Shown: positions 30,103 through 41,689 of the stretch, in pieces
How the letters are laid out: the number at the start of each line of letters is the position of its first letter
How positions within the stretch are numbered: position 1 is the first letter of the stretch
NCBI GenBank assembly: GCA_027627225.1
Contig: CM051036.1
Location: 40,619,926 to 40,683,925 of the forward strand
Direction of reading: 5' to 3'
From: Congeria kusceri
Taxonomy: Eukaryota; Mollusca; Bivalvia; Myida; Dreissenidae
DNA length: 64,000 nucleotides
Translations under genes and position numbers: made by a program
The notes under the pieces: model-generated
The model's input: only the letters and a program-made list of their open reading frames with translations
The model's database searches: none
What the model was told of the DNA's origin: nothing

Positions 30103-31450
30103 GATTTATTTTCAGGTTTCTCACTTCAAAAAAAGCATTTCAACACATTTCAAATTCTTATATTGCAGTAAGTCCCAGATGATGCCTCACTAAAGGACTT
30201 ACCACCACACCTCCTCAGGTGGACTTTCAACATTAAATGTATTCATAATACTCATGTTTTGACAAACAGTGAAGATGATAAGTCAAGGCTTTCTGAACTG
30301 CTAAATGCATTGTCAATCAAAACTCATTGATCGGTCATTCCTGTGTAAATTTAGTATGCGCAAAATCGCACATGCCCGACACCTCATATCGGGCCTGTAA
30401 AATAATCCAGGCTGAATGCCGGACTGGCGTGCACATTTTCAAAGTTGAAACAGTACCTTTTCAACAAAGAAAATGCAAGTTAAATCCACAAAAAAGCTCC
30501 ACTACTTTGTAGTTTCTGTTTACAAAATGAACTACGTTTAAACACATGTGCGACCATTCTACGTCATCGATATACATATTAACCTAAACCATGCGTTTAC
30601 TGTCCGGAGCCAAGTGACTTAGTCTCCGGTTTCTTTCAGTGTCCTCTAATAGTATCCACTGCAGAGTTCGCGATCGCCACTGTCGCAAAATGCGACAAAA
30701 TCGCAAAAGTGGCGACAAATTTTAAAGCTTGGCGATTTTCTGGCGACCGCGTTCTTTGTCCGAATTATTTACATTTGAGCTTAAGCGGTCTTGCTGTCTC
30801 GGTTATTCTCGACAGTTATCGTGCATTATTGATTTTTAGTGATGCAAGCGGTATGACTGAATTAAATGAAGAGTGACTGAAGTAAAATATATGCTCAGTT
30901 ACGATAAAGTTGATTAAAATATTTATAAAATTTTATGGCAAGAACAAATCCTATTGGTTTGAAAATTATAAATAATATTTTAATTATTGAGGATGTTTTT
31001 CGCGTGTTTTACGTTCGGTGAATCGGGTTTTACACAAGTCTTTTGACTGGTTTGCGGTTTTCTTTTTTTTTTTTATAGTTTTTATTGGAAAAATAAACTG
31101 AATACATCGTATCAGTCCACTATTTACATTCACAAAGGCACAATGATGAACTTGAACTATACCGTGGGAGTGAAACGTGGAGATAAAATTAAAACGCCAA
31201 CATCTTCTACGTAAACAGGAGTTCCCGATAGAATGGTTTTCAGAGATTGTGCGAAAATATTATGACTTGTCACATCTGTCAAACTTTCTGTACTAAAGGA
31301 AAACAAAAAGGCACTATTTTATATAGTTCATGTGTAAAGGGCACAGATAATTTCTTTCTTCAGTTTTCTTTTGCTCTAAGTGTATCGTCAATCATCAAAA
31401 AGCATTATATAGAATAAGATAATTTAGCACTCAATTATAAACTTTTTCAG
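30103..31450. promoter_or_regulatory. HAUS4 upstream region
   Basis: The HAUS4 promoter should lie here. CpG-bearing sequence with simple repeats of tcgcaaaatgcgacaaaatc character runs from about 30660 to 30760. No TATA box or clear activator site is evident. A 73-codon open frame at 30664-30883 has no recognisable similarity. Confidence 0.4.
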
Positions 31451-31504
31451 GGAAAGAGTGTTGGCGACTATGATTCTTCAGAAGATGAAGCCGAAGACAT
31501 GTAG
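31451..31504 (+). CDS. Possible terminal coding exon, unknown gene
   Basis: Acceptor ACTTTTTCAG|GGAAAG, followed by 17 codons, GKSVGDYDSSEDEAEDM, and TAG, with AATAAA at 31584-31589. A strong acceptor, an acidic Ser/Asp/Glu tail typical of real C-termini and a nearby polyadenylation signal suggest a last exon. I cannot find its upstream exons, so it could be a retained piece of a decayed gene. Confidence 0.35.
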   Translation, partial: GKSVGDYDSSEDEAEDM

Positions 31505-32784
31505 ATGACAGAAGATGAAGCCTTTTGTCTTTTAATTACTTAACACATTGTGATTGAGATGACTGAAGATGATGATTTATTGGAATAAACTTGTTAAACT
31601 GTTGTTTTATTGACAAATATTCAAAAACCGCTTTGGGCCTGTACATTTTAATTCGGGCCTATGAAATTTCTTAATCCACATGCCAGAATGGCCTGTGTTT
31701 TCAAAAACATTTTGCGCAGACTGTAAATTTATCCTAAATAATGTCATATTATAAAACTACATTTAACGCAATAAATGTAGATCCATGTACATTTTTGTAT
31801 GCACACAATGTGCAGCCATGTATTGATGTAAAGAATTCAACTATCCGAAACTACCCATCCGAACTGACGAAACTTCCAAGGATAGATGCATAGTGCAATA
31901 AAAATCAACGAAAACAAAATGTATACTTATCCATTACATTTCTCGTGACTAAGAGCTGTGCGTTGACCTTTTCTTGTTGAAGTATCCATTACTTTAGCAG
32001 AAAATCGACATAACCAGTTGTCATAACATGTTTTTTACAAATTTCCCGCAGAACGATTAGCAAGTCAAGACGGTGTCGGATCAGGACGGCCCAAGTCATT
32101 GACCAGCTCCAAATATGACTGTCCTGAGGGCGAGGGGGGGGGGGAGGGGGGGGAGGGAGGGGGGGGGCGGGAGGGCGGGGCATGAGCTAGAGGGGTTGCG
32201 GTACAATAAATATCAACCTAGCTGCCATTTAACGCCTAATCGTTCATTTATTAATTCACTTACTTATCCATTTACTCACTAATTCATGCATTCACTCAAT
32301 AATTAATCCATAAATCTACAATAAGCCCAAATCCATCATTTCATCCATCTATCAGGACTGGTACCAAACCTATATTGAGTCAGCAGGGGCGTACTCCTAA
32401 ACGCGTGCGTAAAATTCGTAACGCTCGTGTGAAAAAATGAAAATGCTAAAAACTAGAAAATGCATCAAAAAAAATAGTGTCCGTAGGGGCGGGGAGGGGG
32501 GGGGGTAAGGCAAGAAGACAGGACTTGCCGATTGATCAAAATAATTATCATTTCATTTGTTTTACGATATTCTTATTACCCATTCTTAATATATAATGAT
32601 ACATACGCATATGCATGCACAATCTTCTGTGAGCAATATATTAACAAGTATATATACTACGGAATCGTCCGAAACAATTTGTCATAACCATTAGATGCGC
32701 AAAACGAATGCAGCGTGGTTTACAGCTCATAAATGGCTTCAATATTCTGTCTGTCAGGGTGGGGTGTATTTTTACTCTTGTTTA
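31505..32784. other. Intergenic DNA with a G-rich tract
   Basis: Mostly AT-rich. A G tract at about 32135-32182 (runs of 5-9 G broken by A or C) and a shorter one near 32485-32510 could form G-quadruplexes. No gene is seen. Confidence 0.6.
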
Positions 32785-33055
32785 TGCCCCCGGCATCTTG
32801 ATGCGGGAGGCATATAGTGATTTACCGTTTCGTCTGGCACCAACACCGCTTATTACAACACTTGGAAACTTACACAGTTGCCGCTTATGACCATTCCCTA
32901 TCCACCCATATCACCCAACCTCACTTTGACCTTGACCTAATTTGCACTAAGAATAATTCAAACTGGCTATTTCTTGGTTAACTATATTTTACCGTTTCGT
33001 CTAGCACCAACACCGCTTGCTACAACACTTGGATACTTACACAGTTGTTGCATGG
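32785..33055. repeat. Tandem-core repeat, 'GCATCTTGATGC' family
   Basis: Starts cccccggcatcttgatgcgg, whose GCATC-TT-GATGC forms a short hairpin. Continues with tttaccgtttcgtctggcac and cctcactttgaccttgacct. Same family as 315-860 and 61876-62105. Confidence 0.65.
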
Positions 33056-34380
33056 GTGGCACTAAAACGCGAACCAATCTGCGGACGATCTAGTTTATCT
33101 TGGAAACTGCGGACGACATAGGTAAAGAAGGATTGTCGCTAACTACGGACGATATGAACAAAGAAGGAAAATGCTGACCATATGGGATGTTACTGAACAC
33201 AGCGTGGTTTTGATAGCGTTTGAACTTAAGGTATCAATGTCCGATTGATGTATGGCTTTTATTTCTTGAATATATAAAGTATATTTGATTTTAAAATAAG
33301 TGGCACCCTAGCTATTGCACTAGTTTTCCATAATTAGGTTAACAAATGAGAAACCATTTAAGTTTGTTTTATTTATGACCAATATATGCATATGAAACAA
33401 CAAACTAATAATAGTAATAGTTAAATGTATACTATGCATAGTAAGATAAACAATTATATTATATATAGATATATATTATATATAAATATATATTATATAT
33501 ATATGCAAATTTATACTTGAAATATTACAAACAGCAGTATATATTAAGTGACCTTTATTTTTACATATACACTATTTCAGTACAGATACAATTAGTTACG
33601 GTTTGTTTTAACAATTAAACTATTTCAGTACAGAAACTAAAATGAACAAGTTATCACACAGATAATGATGGACACATGATGCGAGCGGCTGACCTTCGTC
33701 CTATGTCGTTAACGCCGACGGCGAGCGCAATGGTCTGTTAAAAGATCATTATAAAATATAAATATCTGATATAAGCATACAATTCACGCTCAGCATGCTT
33801 TTATTGTATCTGGACACAAACTCGTAAGCTGACAGTCCCTACAACAGACTTTGATCAGTTTGTCACTAATTAGTATATCATACAATGGCATCATAAAGGT
33901 TCCCCGATTACGGCAGTACAATACTTATATAAGAGGTCACGAGGCGCTAATTGGGTTTGAAACTGGTAGGGTCGCTGATTAATAATGGGCATGACTCGGC
34001 GCCAATAAGACAACTATACGATAAATTGGTCAGCTAATATCGAGTAATATATTAATACAGAACCAACAACGTTTTACTATTACATGTATGTACTGTTTTG
34101 TTAGAAATATTATATCCAAAGAAGAGCAACAAAATTTAACAAGAAATGTGATATGTCTATATTTGTTTGGATATAACAGCTATTAAGAAAGATGTATGAT
34201 TTTCTTTAATACGTGTACATTCAATATCTACTCTAATATAACAGCTTGCAAAAGGCGATGCGTGTTGCTAATGATCAGATACCCATTACAGGTAATTAAA
34301 GACAACACTGTAAATAATTATATAAAATAATTACCATTGTAAACCAAATGCAGCCCTTTTATATACCGATTATATAGTTT
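33056..34380. other. Intergenic DNA, no gene recognised
   Basis: 33056-33200 has two imperfect copies of actgcggacgacata and taaagaagg. An AT dinucleotide-rich patch lies at 33455-33505. An inverted match (gacgacataggtaa versus cctatgtcgttaac) joins 33110 and 33700, perhaps a decayed DNA element. Confidence 0.4.
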
Positions 34381-34556
34381 GGTCACACGTAACTTCTAAG
34401 AGATATATAATTATTCTTTAAATATTTATATTTTGTCTAAAGACTTCGAGCAAAATAAAATATCAAATGGTCACACGTAACTTCTAAGAGATATATAATT
34501 ATTCTTTAAATATTTATATTTTGTCTAAAGACTTCGAGCAAAAGAAATATCAAATA
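34381..34556. repeat. 88-bp tandem duplication
   Basis: ggtcacacgtaacttctaag begins both copies (34381 and 34469), and they run to tatcaaat with only a small change (caaaataaaatat versus caaaagaaatat). Recent local duplication. Confidence 0.85.
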
Positions 34557-36649
34557 GCACCTCTACAAATTTATAATATATATTTTTGGGTGATAATGGG
34601 AAAACCCCAAATGCTTGTACTGTGTAGTGCATTTTATTAAATGTTGGTTTAATCACTTAAAAATAGCATACGGTGTGGTACGAGCTTGAAGCTCATATCC
34701 CATGTGCCCCCCCCCCCCCCCACCTCTCTCCATCAGAGTCTTAAGGGTTGGTCTTGAATAAGCTTAGTTTCACAATCTGCTTTTTGCTTTTCCTATTACA
34801 ATTTCATGTTTAAGATATATAGAATACATAAGCTTTGGAGTCTGCAGCTCCCCCCCCCCCCTGTAAATCTATGCTCGAGTGTTAAATTTATGTGGTGAAC
34901 TCTGATTTCTAGTCGATTCATTAGATTTTGTAGCTCAAATATTAATTACAAGGAACATTACGTGATTCGTTTGCTGGGTATCTCAGGTCGAAACGTCACA
35001 TTAACTAAAATAATCCAAATAATGTACCTACATGTGTTATGCAGACAAGGGTAAGAGTTATTACCCGTTTTGTCAGTATCAGAGTTACAGTATGTGTACT
35101 TGGATATATCAAACAAATGTATGCTGTGCAATTTATAGAATATTCATGTTTCACCTATTGACTTCTGGCCACAGCGAGACACATGCAAACACCAAACTGG
35201 TGGAAGAATCGAATATAATGGATGGTTTAATAGTTTTCATTGTGTGTGCTACTGTAATGAAATAACAAAACAATACTGCATTTTATTTATATTAATTGAA
35301 AGCTTATACAAAAGCAAAACAGAATCTTAACAAATCAGTTGACAGTTGATGAAATGTTGCAAAACAAACAGCTGAACAATTATAGTTAGGATTGTGTATA
35401 CCATCAATGATTACAAGTGAAAAATTGTGTCTCAGTGATAAACAGTACATTTTGTTCCTTATCAATCAATTTACTGTTAACAAAACAATGCATAATGATG
35501 ATCTGAATATTTCAGTGAACACAGAAAAACAGTCAAATACAGGTAACAAAATACATGTATACAAGATTGACCATGTATCAAGAAATGTTTACATTAATTT
35601 AGTCAAAGGGGCACAATGCCACATCGACAGTTTTAATTGGATTGATACATCAAAAACTTGCCAAATGAACCTCCATTGCATATCATAAATCACAAACTAA
35701 AAAGTGTAATTTGAAACAAAGTAAAACGTGTAATTTGAAGAGTTAAGAAATTAAATACAAATTACATAATTATTGGTTGCTGTTATGAAAGTTGATGAAT
35801 TAAAACCCAGCCAGTAGTCAGTCAGTTTGACAATTATTATGTGTATTAAATTGTAGGAAAATAAAGAATAACCAAATACTAACTTTACTAAAATGTCACA
35901 AGACTTAGTCATCCAAACTTCAGTGTGGAACTAATGGCAAAGAAAGTATGAACAAATTGACATCTGTCTGGCACAGTGAGCATAGGCAACATTTCGATGA
36001 CAACATGCAATATGCAGTTTTATTGGGCAAATCATAATGGTTCATTGATAAGACCCACCATATCATGATGTCCTCAGATCCTAACAGAGGAAGATGTAGA
36101 CTATGCATGATAGTTGAGTTTCATGAAATTGGTTTGATAACACGTAAGGTTATAAGAAATACGTCTTTCATTAGTTGCCTCAGCAAGTTACTGATCACAA
36201 AATTAGCAGATTTTTTTTTTCCACGTAATTAACATCAATATGATCAAAAACACCACTTAACACAACACTACATGAGGATCTGAAGACTAATAATACTGGC
36301 AAGTCAAACACATCTGCAAACCAGAAAATAAAATACTGTCAATGTTTAATTTCACAAAGAACACAGGTTTTGAAACTTTGAAAAAAAATTCATTCAAAGT
36401 TTGAAAATATGGACAGCATTCAAAGAATAACAAAATATGATATTCCTTAAAATTACAGAGTTTCAGTAGAAGAAAAGTTTTACATATGTACAGAATAAGT
36501 ACAACTATTCCCAGTTATATACAACACAAACATTGAGCATTAATACAAAAGAATTACATGAAAGCCTTTAAAGTTTGCATCTACATTAATTACAATAGAA
36601 ATGTCCAGCATAAACAAAACACAAGAAACGTGGAAATTCCATGAAAACC
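34557..36649. other. Intergenic DNA, no gene recognised
   Basis: AT-rich with C runs at about 34707 and 34849. Open frames at 35032-35265 and 35392-35688 have no codon or family signal that I can defend. Confidence 0.5.
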
Positions 36650-38690
36650 AAATTTTTCTAACGAAATGCATAAAAGTCAGCACAATAATGAAAGACAGTT
36701 CTGGGTGCCATATGCATTCCTAAGCGAGGTCTCGTTATAATGTATCTATGTATGAAGTGTCATTAAAATATCGCAATGCGTTCTCAAATTATTGAGCAGA
36801 AACCATTTTTGTATTTTTAGTAACTTTGACCTTGACATTGATCTCACCCATCCCATATGCAATCCCAAGCGTGGTCTAGATACAAGGTATCAATGTATGA
36901 AGTTTCATTTAAATATCTTGAGAGGAAACAATTTTTCTATTTTTAGTAATGGAGACCTTGACACCACCCACCCTATATGCAATCCCCAGCGAGGTCTGGA
37001 AATAAGGTATCTATGTATAAAGTTTCATTTAAATATTTTGATGAATTGTCAAGTTATTGAGCGAAAACCGTTTTTCTATTTTAGTTATGGTGACCTTGAC
37101 CCTACACACCATATATACAATTCCAAGAGAGGTCTCAATATAAGGTATCTATGTATGAAGTTTCATTAAAATATCTTGATGTGTTGTCAAGTTATTAAAC
37201 AGAAACCATTTTTAATTTTTAGTAACTGTCACCTTGACCTTGACCACACCCACCCCATATGCAATTTCAAGCAAGGCTTCGATATAAGGTACATATGTAT
37301 GAAGTGTCATTAAAATATCTCGATGCGTTCTAAAGTTATTGAGCAGAAACCGTTTTTCTATTTTTTAGTAACAGTGACCTAGACCTTGACCCCACCCACC
37401 CCATATGCAATCCCAAGCGAGGTCTTGATATTTGGTATCTATGTATGAAGTTTCATTAAAATATCTTTATGGATTCTAAAGTTATTGAGCGGCAACTTTT
37501 TTTCTATTTTTAGTTACCGTGACCTTGACCCCATCCCATATGCAATCCCAAGCAAGGTCACATTATAATGTATAAATGTATGAAGTTTCATTAAAATATT
37601 TCGATGCATTCTGAGTTATTAAGCAGAAACCTTTTTTCTATTTTGAGTAACGGGGACCTTGACCTTGAACCCACCCACCCCATATGCGATCCTAAGCGAG
37701 GTCTCGATATACGGTACCCATGTATGAAGTTTCATTAAAATATCTTATGGATTCTAAAGTTATTGAGAGGAAACCATTTTTCTATTATTAGTAACGGTGA
37801 CCTTGACCGTGAACCCACCCACCCCATATGCTATCCCAAGCAAGGTCTCAATATAAGGTATATATGTATGAAGTTTCCTTCAAATATCTTGATGCGTTCT
37901 GAAGTTATTGAGCGGAAATCGTTTTTCCATTTTTAGTAACAGTGACTTTGACCTTAGGCCCATCCACCCAGCGAGGTCTCGATATAAGGTACCTATGCAT
38001 AAAATTTCATTAAAATATCTCGATGCCTTCTAAAGTTATTAAGCGAAAACCGTTTTTCTATTTTTAGTAACAGTGACATTGACCCTGACCCCACCCACTC
38101 CATATACAATCCCAAGCGAGGTCTCAATATAAGGTATCTATGTATGAAGTTTCACCAAAATGTCTCAATGCGTTTTTAAGTTATTGAGCGGAAACCGTTT
38201 TTCTATTTTTAGCAATGGTGACCTTGACCCCATCCAACCCATATGCAATCCCAAGAGAGGTCTCGATATAAGGAATCTATGTATGAAGTTTTATTAAAAT
38301 ATCTCAATGCCTTCTCAAGTTATTGAGAAAAAAACTTTTGTATTTTTAGTAATGGTGACCTTGACCTTGACTCCACCCACCCCATATGCAATCCCAAGAG
38401 AGGTCTCGATATAGGGCATCTATGTATGAAGTTTCATTAAAATATCTTGATGCTTTGTCAAGTTATTGAATGGAAACCTTTTTCTATTTTTAGTAATGGT
38501 GACCTTGACCCCACCCACCCCATATGCAATCCCAAGCGAGGTCTCGATATAAGGTATCTATGTATGAAGTTTCATTAAAAAACTCAATCCGTTCTCGAGT
38601 TAGAGAAACGAAAAGTTGACGCCGCCACCCCGACTGCCCGCCCACCCACCCGCTGGCCCAACGACATACCCCAATCTTCGAAAAATTTGG
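36650..38690. mobile_element. Tandem-core element, family B (about 14 units of 140 bp)
   Basis: Units share tatctatgtatgaagtttca, aagttattgagcggaaacc, ttctatttttagtaa, tgaccttgaccttgacccca and tatgcaatcccaagcgaggt. The right flank ends in a GC-rich piece (cgccaccccgactgcccgcc). Layout, dispersed tandem core with a distinct GC-rich end, matches the Helentron-like families here, but I could not find both hairpin and subterminal repeats. Confidence 0.65.
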
Positions 38691-39652
38691 TTAATAACAA
38701 CAGATGGATAATCAAATGAGTTTACAATGGAGTGCAAGTAACAGATACTCATATTAAAGCCGAGTCCATAGAATATAATTCAATACATTTTAAATTGACA
38801 TTAGTTCTAATGAACGTTAATGACAGATACAGATAACTATACGATAAAAAGTTACCAAAACGTTATTATTACACCGATTTCAATACGGTCTTTTGCATTT
38901 TGATCAATAAGATGTCCATAAGAAATTATTTCTGCAAAGTTTTATTTTATTAACATATTTCTGGATTGCTGCTTTAATTTTGTATTTCTTGCTATAACAC
39001 TTCATGATATATAAAACAATACATTAGAACTAACTCTGGAGTAACTGCTTATGGCAGTTTATTTTTCTGAGTTACCAAAAGCTGAAAGCATATCTAGCAA
39101 TAAACCTAGGTGAAATGACTGACAATAGAAATTACTGCTATAGCAGTCATAACCACTTAAATGGACATCTAGCAAGTTTCAGTAAAAATTCACATTAGAT
39201 TAATCATTAAACATTATTAATTGAAATGAAACATGGTTTTCAAATAAAGCAAGCCGTCAATAGATAATTATAATTAATAACAGTTAAATACTTGAAAGAA
39301 CCATGAATAAGAAACTCCACTACTGGCATATCTTTCTAAAAAAAATATCAGCCGGTTTTAAATAATGCATTCATACATTTTCCTAATTTAAAAGCAAGAC
39401 ATGAAAATACAAACAACAGGCGTGGCAAAGTCAATTGTCCGTATTATCAAGCTTGTCTCAAACATTGTATGGACAAGTACAAATTTACATGAATTTACTA
39501 TACAATCACTGTATGGACCAGTGGCAAACAGCATTTGGCAAAAGCAGAAAAATAAGGCAATATAAGAATTTGCCACCAGGAACAAGCAGGTCAAATTGTA
39601 TATGAAAACATACCAGGATTTCTGACGTTATGAAACAAGAATTGTTATAAAG
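38691..39652. other. Intergenic DNA, nothing recognised
   Basis: AT-rich sequence between the family B array and the mariner-like element. Confidence 0.5.
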
Positions 39653-39654
39653 TA

Positions 39655-40654
39655 CGAGGGTTGTCACAAAAGTTTGTGGACTTTTCTTAAAATGGAAATA
39701 CATTTGAACTAAAGCAAATACAATGTACATTGCGTTGTTATTCATTTATTTCTGGACCTAGGGTGAAAATTTCATGATGATACATTGAACAGTTACTGTT
39801 TTACATATCAAATAAAACAGTCTACAAAGGCACTTCGGCGCACAGAGTACGACGATTGTGACTTGAACGTCAAAAAACATCAACACGTTTCTACGTTTTC
39901 CACTTATCGCAAGACATATCCTGTGTCACTCTACCCACTTGTCAAACGTTTCTTTGTACCATTCACTGTCAAAATTGGAAACAATATCCTGAGTTGCAGT
40001 ACATAAATCATGAGCAGATTCATCGACCAACACTCAAACCGTGTACCATCTGTCATTATTTATTAAATTGTTCACTTTCCCAATCATTTTCGATTTTAAA
40101 CTAGGAGAATGCTCAGACCGCGCATCATCATCCTAACACCCATCTTGAAAGCTCGTGCCACTGAAAAACTAAGGATCTGCTGCAATTTCTTCCAGATTAT
40201 TTTATTAACTTTAATGTCTTAGTCGGCGTATTACTGAGATCTTCACAAAACTTAATTGACCGTATCTCCACGTCACCCGTCGACGTAATTTTTCTCTTCC
40301 CATCTAATGACAACCATTGGTTGTCTTGTGTAACTCAGCACCGGATGATGATACAGAGTTGAAATTTGACGGAAATGACGTTGTAATGTCATTACACATG
40401 CAAATAAAATCCCGCGTCATTTTCGCGTCAGAAAGTAGAATACATTTCAATTAACTCCAATTTTCGGCATGCGCCGGATTGATGTTACTGTGTTTCCATA
40501 GATAAGTATTTCCGACATTTCCGAAACAATTCCTATTTCGTATTTTTTTCCAACAGCCGAATCGCTAAGGTATAAATATGCCCAAAATCTATTGAAAACG
40601 TGAAAAAATGACAAAGATATAAGAAAAGTTCTCGAACTTCTGCGACAACCCTCA
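39655..40654. mobile_element. Mariner-like DNA transposon, 1.0 kb, decayed
   Basis: Left end CGAGGGTTGTCACAAAAGTT and right end (reverse strand) TGAGGGTTGTCGCAGAAGTT form about 33-bp terminal inverted repeats, flanked on both sides by TA (39653-39654 and 40655-40656), the Tc1/mariner target. The 1.0-kb size fits, but no open transposase frame of about 340 codons survives; the longest open pieces are 70-73 codons. Confidence 0.75.
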
Positions 40655-40911
40655 TACATGCTATACAGTTTTAAAGCTCATTACCGGACTTGGTACCTAT
40701 CAATTATATACAATGGTTAACTGCAAGCAGTTGGCGCAATAGCATACATTCATAGGCATGTCTATACAAATTATTCTCCTCCCCCAATTTTTTTTTATAA
40801 AATTCTCTTTGCCTTTAAGGCACAATTGTAAATACAAAATAAATACTGGTTAAACAATTTTTGTCAAAAACTCTTTTCAAAACCTGTTATCACTGGTACA
40901 CACTTTGCACA

Positions 40912-41535
40912 AAAAACAGCTGTTTGTAAAACAGGTATGCCCCCTCTAGATTACAAGCTATCTTTAAAATATGAAGTTTGGTGAAGATCGGATGAAAACT
41001 GTGGACGAAGAGTGTGGAAACTGCTAAAAGGCCAATTTTAGACAAATTAAGGGCCATAACTCCTGGGGTGATTTGGTTGATCATCAAACATGGCTGAAAT
41101 ATTATACCCTAAAACATTTTTATCAAGTTTAGTGAAGAGCAGATGAAAACCTGTTGGACTTAAAGAGGGTAAACAGCTAAAAAGGCTATAGGTAACTGAA
41201 GCTATAACTCGAGAGTTAAAGGGTATTTGGTTGATGATCAAACTTGACCTAGATGTTAAGCCCACAAAGATTTTATTAAGTTTGGTGAAGATCAGATCAA
41301 AACTACCGGTATTTGGACTAAACAAGAAGAAACAGCTAAAAAGGCCAATTTTAGATAATTCAAGGACCATAAATCCACAAGTCCTGGGGTAATTTGGCTG
41401 ATTATGGAACATGGCGGAGATATTGTGCCAATAAACATTTTCATGAAGTTTTAGAAATGCAGAAGGAAACAAAATTGGTCTACCAACCAACATTAGTAAA
41501 CCACTTTTTTACCCCGCCATCTTCAATGGGGACAT
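40912..41535 (-). mobile_element. Helentron/HINE-like element, family D
   Basis: One end has the hairpin CTGTTT-GTA-AAACAG followed by GTATGCCCCCTC; the other has ACCCCGCCATCTTCAATGGG then GACATAA. CCCC-rich subterminal repeats (TATGCCCCC and TATGTCCCC) face each other. Units of about 150 bp carry gggccataactcctggggtg and ttggttgatcatcaaac. It ends 155 bp past the ZNF407-like stop. The long open frame at 41047-41493 is repeat-derived. Confidence 0.6.
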
Positions 41536-41689
41536 AATAAAATTAATATGCCAACAAACATACAATCTGTCTTTTGAATAAATCAATGCTGATTAGATAG
41601 GAAAGAAAGGTTTGGGTTTTTTAATGCTTGTTCGAATCAATCGATGGAAATTTGATAAAAAAGGTTTTTCATCAAAGTTTTTGGCATAT

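Noticed and set aside
30664..30883. 73-codon plus-strand open frame near the HAUS4 promoter
   Set aside because: No ATG, no splice partner and no family; the antisense frame is also open, which points to simple repeats.
36792..37169. 125-codon plus-strand ORF with repeated peptide phrases
   Set aside because: It is three family B tandem units read in one frame. The repeated HPICNPKRGL-like phrases come from DNA repetition.
41047..41493. 148-codon minus-strand ORF
   Set aside because: Lies wholly in the family D tandem element; frame openness follows from repeat units.
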